From assembly GCF_000336675.1 (NCBI RefSeq), contig NZ_AOMB01000036.1, forward strand, positions 1 to 48,440: a stretch of 48,440 bases of DNA, in the 5' to 3' direction. The notes below the pieces were generated by a model, which was not told where the DNA came from, did not search any database, and saw nothing but the letters and a program-made list of their open reading frames with translations. Both the position numbers and the translations under genes were made by a program. Each line of letters starts with the position of its first letter. Positions within the stretch are counted from its first letter, which is position 1. Positions 43,352 through 48,440 of the stretch are shown here, piece after piece. Source of the stretch: Halococcus hamelinensis 100A6 (lineage in GTDB: Archaea > Halobacteriota > Halobacteria > Halobacteriales > Halococcaceae).

Positions 43352-44923
43352 ATGAATACGGGCCGAACGCGTTCGGTACGGGACCGAGTACCAAGAACCT
43401 ACGTCGATTACCGTAGTAGTCTCAGTTTCACCGGTTCGGTGATAAAGTACCTCGCTCTGACACCGCTGTTCCCCGCTGTTTGCGCCCTCTATTACAGTGA
43501 GGACATCCTCCCGTTTCTGGTGACGACCGTCGTGATGGGCGGCGTCGGGATCGGTCTCGAACGACTGAAGCGAGACCCCGAACTCGGTCACCGAGAAGGG
43601 TTCCTCCTGGTGAGTCTCACGTGGCTGGTGGTCCCGGTCCTCGGAACGCTCCCGTATCTGGTGGCGGGTGAAGGGACGGTCGCCTATCCAGTGAACGCGC
43701 TCTTCGAGAGCATGAGTGGGTTCACTACGACGGGGTCCACCCTACTGGGGGAGATATCCTTCGCGGAGCACTCGCATTCGATACTACTCTGGCGACAGCT
43801 CACGCAGTGGCTCGGCGGGATGGGTATCCTGGTTCTCATGGTTGCACTCTTGCCACAGTTATCGGTTGGTGGTGCGCAGATCATGAGCCACGAATCGCCC
43901 GGCCCCACCATCCAAAAGCTCAGACCACATATACAGGACACCGCCCGAGCCCTCTGGAAGATCTACTTCGCCTTTACACTCGCCGCGATCGGTGTCTACT
44001 ACGGCCTCCATCTGATCGGAGTCGCACCGAACATGGGCCTCTACAACGCCATTTCGCACGCACTGACCACGTTGCCAACCGGCGGGTTCTCACCGGAAGC
44101 GAGAAGTATCGAAGCGTTCAGTCCCGCGATTCAGTGGGCGGTTATCGTGTTCATGGTCGTAGCGGGAACGAACTTCACGCTCTTCTGGTACGTGCTCCAG
44201 AACAAACCCCGAAAGCTGACCCACAACTCCGAATTTCGCTCGTATTTGTTCGCCATGGGGATCGTTGGTGCACTCCTCACAGTCCTCTTGTTCGCTGGCG
44301 TAGGGCTCTCGCGGATTCCAACCCATATCCCCCCGTTAGTGGGCGACGTCGAACACGCAACTCGGCAAGCGCTCTTCCAAACGGTTGCGGTCGTGACCAC
44401 GACCGGCTACGCCAGCATGGACTTCAATACGTGGCACGAATCCTCGCAGGTAGTCCTTCTTTTCGCGATGTTTCTCGGGGGGTCGGCGGGTTCGGCAGCA
44501 GGCTCGATCAAGATCGTTCGGTGGAACCTGGTTTGGAACGCAGCTACCAGCGAACTATACACGACAGTGCATCCCGACACCGTCCACCCGATCCGGAATT
44601 CGGGTGGACCAGTCGACGAGGATACCCTCCGGAGCGTCTTCGTCTTCATCTTCATCTTTATCGGGATATTCGGCGTTTCGACGGTCCTCCTCTACTTCGA
44701 TAGCCTTCGGATCGGCCTCGACCTCACCGGGCTCGAAGCGATCAGCGCGACGATCGCCACGCTTGGGAACGTCGGCCCAGGGGTCGGCATCGTGGGCCCG
44801 ATGAACGGCTTTCTGCCCTTCTCACCGATGTCGAAGCTCTATATGGTCTTCTTGATGTGGATCGGACGCCTCGAAATCCTCTCGGTGCTGGTGATCTTCA
44901 CGCCTTCGTTCTGGGAGCGGTAG
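43352..44923 (+). CDS. trkH: TrkH-family potassium transporter subunit
   Basis: 523 residues. The four pore-loop (P-loop) filters of the TrkH/KtrB family are visible in order: SGFTTTGST, LTTLPTGGFSP, VVTTTGYAS and LGNVGPGVG, each with the filter Gly. GGSAGSAAGSIK between the third and fourth loops is typical. It imports K+ across the membrane, the main compatible cation of haloarchaea. The HTH-RCK_C regulator gene converges on it with 81 bases between stops. No TrkA-type gating subunit with two RCK domains is in the window, so the pore may use one encoded elsewhere. The start gives the family-typical cytoplasmic N-terminus before the first helix. Confidence 0.92.
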   Translation: MNTGRTRSVRDRVPRTYVDYRSSLSFTGSVIKYLALTPLFPAVCALYYSEDILPFLVTTVVMGGVGIGLERLKRDPELGHREGFLLVSLTWLVVPVLGTLPYLVAGEGTVAYPVNALFESMSGFTTTGSTLLGEISFAEHSHSILLWRQLTQWLGGMGILVLMVALLPQLSVGGAQIMSHESPGPTIQKLRPHIQDTARALWKIYFAFTLAAIGVYYGLHLIGVAPNMGLYNAISHALTTLPTGGFSPEARSIEAFSPAIQWAVIVFMVVAGTNFTLFWYVLQNKPRKLTHNSEFRSYLFAMGIVGALLTVLLFAGVGLSRIPTHIPPLVGDVEHATRQALFQTVAVVTTTGYASMDFNTWHESSQVVLLFAMFLGGSAGSAAGSIKIVRWNLVWNAATSELYTTVHPDTVHPIRNSGGPVDEDTLRSVFVFIFIFIGIFGVSTVLLYFDSLRIGLDLTGLEAISATIATLGNVGPGVGIVGPMNGFLPFSPMSKLYMVFLMWIGRLEILSVLVIFTPSFWER

Positions 44924-45004
44924 CCGTAGCGGGCCCGGTCTCGGCTCACGAAGACCGCGTTTCGAGCGAAAGAGAGCGAGTATCCGATCTCGGGATATCC
45001 TTCC

Positions 45005-45754
45005 TCAATTCCCTGCAGAGCCGGTGAACTGACCGAGAAAATCGTCGGTGATACCGGTTCGGCCGAAGACGGTGACGAGGTCACCTGCCTGGATAGTCGT
45101 ATGCCCTTTCGGGGTGATGATGGACTCGCCGCGCTCTATCGCTACGACGAGTATTTCATCACCGAGGAGCCCGTCTTCGTTCGCTTCCCGAAGCGTCAAC
45201 CCAGCAATGGCTGCGTTCTCCGCGATAGTGAGGTCGACGACTTCTGCCTCGCCGCTGAGGTTCAGGAAGTCGGTCATCGACGGCTCCATGGGGTCCTCTT
45301 CGGGCCCGTAGGGCTGGTACGACCGTGTCCGCTCGCTCTGAACGAGGTCCTCTCCCTGGATGTCCACCCCGAGTGAGGAGAGCTCGTGTGAAATTCGGGA
45401 GAGGTCCTCGGTATCCGCACCGACTGCCGTGACGTGGAGATTGCCGCGACCACTCATGAGCTCACGCACGTTTACTACTCCGGGGATCGCGAGCGCTTGT
45501 GTCGCGAGATGGGCCCGCTCGGTGACCGAAACATCGCAGACGAATAGGTTTCTGAGGCTATCGTCAGCACGCTCGTAGTCGATGGCCGCGTGATAGCCCG
45601 TCAGTATTCCGTCTTCTTCCAGCTGGTCGATGCGATTTCGGATCGTGCCGGCGGAGACGTTGACCTCTTCGGCGATCGTCGGTGCGGATGTACCGCGTGC
45701 GTCTTCAGCGAGCCGATAGAGGATTCGGCGGTCGATTTCGTCGAGTCTCGCCAT
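45005..45754 (-). CDS. Lrp/AsnC-type transcriptional regulator fused to RCK_C (TrkA_C) domain
   Basis: 249 residues from the ATG at 45752-45754. Residues 1-60 are an AsnC helix-turn-helix (LDEIDRRILYRLAEDARGTS, SAGTIRNRIDQLEEDGILTG). Residues about 65-150 are a helical/beta linker with RAM-like character. Residues about 165-245 are a TrkA_C/RCK_C ligand domain (GLTLREANEDGLLGDEILVV, AGDLVTVFGR). Such proteins link a K+-transport ligand domain (c-di-AMP or nucleotide-type) to DNA binding, and in haloarchaea they sit next to TrkH as here. It probably regulates K+ uptake genes. The open frame extends 56 codons upstream, without family similarity, so the internal ATG is preferred. Confidence 0.88.
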   Translation of the reverse strand: MARLDEIDRRILYRLAEDARGTSAPTIAEEVNVSAGTIRNRIDQLEEDGILTGYHAAIDYERADDSLRNLFVCDVSVTERAHLATQALAIPGVVNVRELMSGRGNLHVTAVGADTEDLSRISHELSSLGVDIQGEDLVQSERTRSYQPYGPEEDPMEPSMTDFLNLSGEAEVVDLTIAENAAIAGLTLREANEDGLLGDEILVVAIERGESIITPKGHTTIQAGDLVTVFGRTGITDDFLGQFTGSAGN

Positions 45755-46011
45755 CTGTCTATGAGTGTGGGACTTCGACCAGTCCCTTTTCACTGTCGCT
45801 TCTCCAGCTCCTCCCCACACCCTTGCTACTCTCGAGAGGTATCTGAAGGGATAACGCGTTTCGAAACAAGAGAGCCCGTGTTCTGCTACGACGAAAATGC
45901 GGTCGGTCGATTCGTGTCTCATGGACGATGACGTCCGGGAGAGTGAGAGATATCGTCGTTGAAGATAGTGAACCGATTACTTATACAATTCCCGAGCGTA
46001 TCGGTAGCTGT

Positions 46012-46284
46012 ATGCCAGAAGAAGTGCTGTTCGAATCCGAGAGTGCACAGAGCAGGAACGATATCGCTGCGATGCTGCGAAGGGTCGCGGACAATCTCGA
46101 AGCCGGGGACGCGATCACGCTCAGAGCCGGGGACGAATCCGTGACGATGGATCCACCCGACCGTCCGACGTTCGAAGTCAAAGCCGAGCGTGAAGGACCG
46201 GCGGACGGGCCCGGTGAGTTGAGTGTCGAATTCGAGATCGAGTGGGACGAAAACGGCGAGAGTGGTTCCTTAGAGATCGAGTAG
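46012..46284 (+). CDS. Amphi-Trp domain-containing protein
   Basis: 90 residues from the ATG at 46012. It covers the complete amphi-Trp domain: MPEEVLFESESAQSRNDIAA, ITLRAGDESVTMDPPDRPTF and SVEFEIEWDE. A TATA-like cttataca (about 45978-45985) some 30 bases upstream supports this start over the frame start at 45928. Members are small haloarchaeal and bacterial proteins of unknown function; the alternating pattern suggests a compact beta-sheet surface. It is divergent to the Lrp-RCK_C gene. Confidence 0.85.
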   Translation: MPEEVLFESESAQSRNDIAAMLRRVADNLEAGDAITLRAGDESVTMDPPDRPTFEVKAEREGPADGPGELSVEFEIEWDENGESGSLEIE

Positions 46285-46441
46285 CGGAGAGGGATCGGTT
46301 GTCGAATGCGAACGGGACAACGGACACCCTCGACACATCCGCGAAAGCATCGTCCTGGGCCGTCGCGCGTGAAAACAGCTCTCGTCCCTCGTTTACCGAC
46401 CGAGAGCGAGGGACTATCTTCCTCGCCGACGAAAGGAAGGT

Positions 46442-46837
46442 ATGTGGTCACGAAAGATCCCCGCGCGTGGCAGGCTTCTCATCGTCGGTCTTACGTTACT
46501 CATCGCTCCAGCAGTGCTGCTCGGAGTGACGCTGCTCATTCTAATGCTCGGACGGAACATCCTGGTCAGTAACCTCTCGCCCGTGCGTATCATCGAACTC
46601 TACGTTACCAAACTCGTGCTGTTCGCCATCCTTGGCGTGTTACTGTATCGATACGTCGAGCGAGCGATCGAACGACAGCTCCCGGCAGCAGTCGACGACG
46701 TAAATCGCGAACGACGCGAACGCGAACGGACTGAGCCTGAGCGAAAGGAAGCAGAGACACCGACGGAAAGCGGAAGCAATCAGAAAAACAGGCGCGGGTC
46801 GGGGCGACGGAGGGATCGCCGCCACGACGATAGGTGA
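46442..46837 (+). CDS. Small two-helix membrane protein with charged tail
   Basis: 131 residues. Two hydrophobic helices (about 13-37 and 52-68) are followed by a long, highly charged, Arg/Glu-rich tail that should be cytoplasmic. A plausible ribosome-binding site aaggaagg lies directly before the ATG at 46442. I do not recognise a family. The gene is isolated downstream of the amphi-Trp gene, 157 bases away on the same strand. It is likely real because of the clean membrane topology and the RBS, but the low-complexity tail makes this less than certain. Confidence 0.6.
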   Translation: MWSRKIPARGRLLIVGLTLLIAPAVLLGVTLLILMLGRNILVSNLSPVRIIELYVTKLVLFAILGVLLYRYVERAIERQLPAAVDDVNRERRERERTEPERKEAETPTESGSNQKNRRGSGRRRDRRHDDR

Positions 46838-47009
46838 CATCCTCTCCGCCGCTTGGTCGGGTCAATAACGCTTGGAGTGCCAGCGTAACGATCCCTCGTT
46901 GAGTCGAGGAGGACGATGAATCCGGCCACGTGACCTGCTACTTACGACCGATACGGCTCAGGGTGGGTCGCGATACGTTCGGTGCGTTCTCCTGCGATCA
47001 GGGTGGCGA

Positions 47010-48371
47010 TCAGCCGAGTATGCCGACGATGTTCTGAAGAACGACGATCCAAATGATGCTCGAGAGACCGAGGACGAGCGTCCCGAGCGTCCAAGCCTGG
47101 TAAGCGGTCGCGGTTTCCATGTCGGAGAACTCAGTGATGATCCAAAAGTACGAATCGTTGGCATGGCTGACCGTCATGCTCCCGGCACCGATGGCGAGGA
47201 CGGCGAAGACACGTCCCCACTGAGACGCGAGCCCGAGCGAACCGAGAAGCGGCGCAACGAGCCCCGCAGTGGTGAGGATCGCGACCGTCGAGGATCCGAG
47301 CGCGGTCTTCAGGGCCGCAGCGGTGACGAACGCAGCGATGAGACCGATACCGAGTCCACCGAACGTGTTGCCGATGAACCCCTGGAGCGGGAGTTCCGAG
47401 AGGACGTTGCCGAAAGCGCCGCCAGCCCCGGTGACCCCAATGATGACGGCAGCGTCGGTGAGACCGTCACTTACCCACTCATCAGTGACCGTGTCGGTAA
47501 TCTCGGGGACGACTGTGAAGCTCGTGAAAGCACCGATGATAAGCGCGACGGACGGGTCACCGAAGAACAGCAGCCAATCCTGAAGCGCACCGGCGACAAA
47601 GGCCGGGTCGTCCGCGTTGGGATACGAAGCGATGCTTCCGATCGCAATGAGGAGGATAGGGAGGAGGATGGGAGCGAACGACCTCGTCGTCGATGGGAGG
47701 GTACCGTACTCCGCTTTGACGTCGTCCATCGTTGTCTCCGGATTCGGGTCGATGTGGTAGCGAGAGGCGACGGTCGTCGCCCACTTCGCCCCGACGAACG
47801 TGATGGGGAGACTCACGACGATCCCGGCGAGGATGACGAGGCCGATATCGGCACCGAGAATACCGGCGGCAGCGATGGGGCCGGGTGTCGGTGGGACGAA
47901 AACGTGAGTTACGTACAAACCGCTGGCCAGAGCGACGCTGAGCGTCGCGAGCGAGAGGTTCGAGCGCTCGGCGAGTGACCGTGCCAGGCCGGAGAGAATG
48001 ACGTACCCCGAGTCACAGAAGACGGGGATGCTGACGAGGCTGCCGGTGATGGCCATGACCTCCGCAGTTCGCTCCTCGCCAATGAGGTTTAGAATGCTGT
48101 CCGCAATGACGATAGCGGCACCGGAGCGTTCGAGTGCCTTTCCGATGATGGTACCGGCGAAGATGACGATGCCGATGGAGCCGAGAACGCTCCCGAAGCC
48201 ATCCGTGACGAGTGTGGCTGCGTTCGTTGGATCGAGACCAGCGATGAGACCGGTCGCGTACGCAGCGATGAGGAGCGTGAGGAAGGCATGGAGGTCGAGT
48301 TTCGCCGTTGCGAAAACGATGAACGCGACTGCAGCGAGCAACAACAGTATCAGTGGTATTCCCGTGAGCAT
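47010..48371 (-). CDS. GntP-family gluconate/organic acid:H+ symporter
   Basis: 453 residues from the ATG at 48369-48371. About 12 hydrophobic segments; conserved GntP pieces include AGTIIGKALERSGAA, SIPVFCDSGYVIL, HVFVPPTPGPIAAAG and ALGSSTVAILTTAG, and the C-terminal HANDSYFWIITEFS. It imports gluconate or a related hydroxy acid with protons. A TATA-like catatac on the minus strand (48397-48403) is centred 29 bases before this ATG, favouring it over the GTG five codons earlier (48386). The enolase-superfamily dehydratase at the other end of the window uses similar acids, but 47 kb separates them, so no link should be drawn. Confidence 0.9.
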   Translation of the reverse strand: MLTGIPLILLLLAAVAFIVFATAKLDLHAFLTLLIAAYATGLIAGLDPTNAATLVTDGFGSVLGSIGIVIFAGTIIGKALERSGAAIVIADSILNLIGEERTAEVMAITGSLVSIPVFCDSGYVILSGLARSLAERSNLSLATLSVALASGLYVTHVFVPPTPGPIAAAGILGADIGLVILAGIVVSLPITFVGAKWATTVASRYHIDPNPETTMDDVKAEYGTLPSTTRSFAPILLPILLIAIGSIASYPNADDPAFVAGALQDWLLFFGDPSVALIIGAFTSFTVVPEITDTVTDEWVSDGLTDAAVIIGVTGAGGAFGNVLSELPLQGFIGNTFGGLGIGLIAAFVTAAALKTALGSSTVAILTTAGLVAPLLGSLGLASQWGRVFAVLAIGAGSMTVSHANDSYFWIITEFSDMETATAYQAWTLGTLVLGLSSIIWIVVLQNIVGILG

Positions 48372-48396
48372 TACCCAATCCAGCACCGATTGGGAT

Positions 48397-48403
48397 GTAT
48401 ATG
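48397..48403 (-). promoter_or_regulatory. TATA element of GntP gene
   Basis: The minus-strand catatac is centred about 29 bases before the ATG at 48371. This spacing makes a leaderless or near-leaderless transcript likely and decides the start. Confidence 0.45.
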
Positions 48404-48440
48404 AGTATTATGGGTCTCCCGTTCCATCCACATCGTCGGG

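Noticed and set aside
47163-47978. 271-codon plus-strand open frame antisense to the GntP gene
   Set aside because: Very Arg/Glu/Asp-rich shadow sequence; GntP signature motifs are on the minus strand.
1-48440. CRISPR arrays, rRNA, tRNA and replication origin
   Set aside because: No regularly spaced repeats, no conserved RNA gene core and no Orc1/Cdc6 gene or origin repeats were seen on either strand; a tRNA scan by eye is not sensitive, so absence of tRNA is not certain.

Overview
The window reads as a haloarchaeon (class Halobacteria). The proteins are acidic (Asp/Glu-rich), codons favour G or C at third positions, and many genes have an AT-rich TATA element about 27 bases upstream of the start codon with almost no leader. 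Characteristic families are present: FAU-1/DUF402, bacterioopsin-activator-type HTH, amphi-Trp, a Tat lipoprotein binding protein and an Lrp/RCK_C regulator beside TrkH. Genus, and whether this is chromosome or megaplasmid, cannot be decided from the sequence. No rRNA, tRNA, CRISPR array or replication origin was recognised.

Layout. 1-10.5 kb is mixed metabolism: the 3' end of an enolase-superfamily sugar-acid dehydratase, an IclR regulator, a gene-poor kilobase, an NhaC antiporter, FAU-1, a Thr/Pro-rich lipoprotein, a mini zinc ribbon, an SDR, a polysaccharide deacetylase-like enzyme and an asparaginase. 10.5-11.5 kb is AT-rich and apparently gene-free. 11.5-33.3 kb holds five cysteine-type sulfatases, an APC-type permease, two GH3 glycosidases and a peptide/oligosaccharide-type ABC importer (Tat lipoprotein, a fused DppB-DppC permease and two ATPases). 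33.3-34.4 kb is AT-rich and carries a decayed transposase. 34.4-39.3 kb is a P450/TetR/SDR/P450/TetR module. 39.7 kb has the C-terminal scrap of another SDR. 39.9-43.0 kb is an HTH regulator plus a Zn/Cd-type P-type ATPase. 43.3-45.8 kb is TrkH with an HTH-RCK_C regulator. The rest is an amphi-Trp protein, a small membrane protein and a GntP permease.

How the genes may work together. The 11.5-33.3 kb block looks like a utilisation locus for a sulfated glycan. None of the sulfatases or glycosidases has a signal peptide, while the binding protein is exported and lipid-anchored. This suggests that sulfated oligosaccharides are imported first and then desulfated and hydrolysed inside the cell. 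The substrate is unknown. No extracellular depolymerase and no sulfatase maturase lie in the window.

The most specific regulatory signal is a palindrome of the form ATTGA-N4-TCAAT. It sits in the same position, between the TATA element and the start codon, in front of both P450 genes and the SDR. This makes the 34.4-39.3 kb module a likely single TetR-controlled regulon. A second clear palindrome, TTGGAATATTCCAA, lies between the HTH regulator and the metal ATPase.
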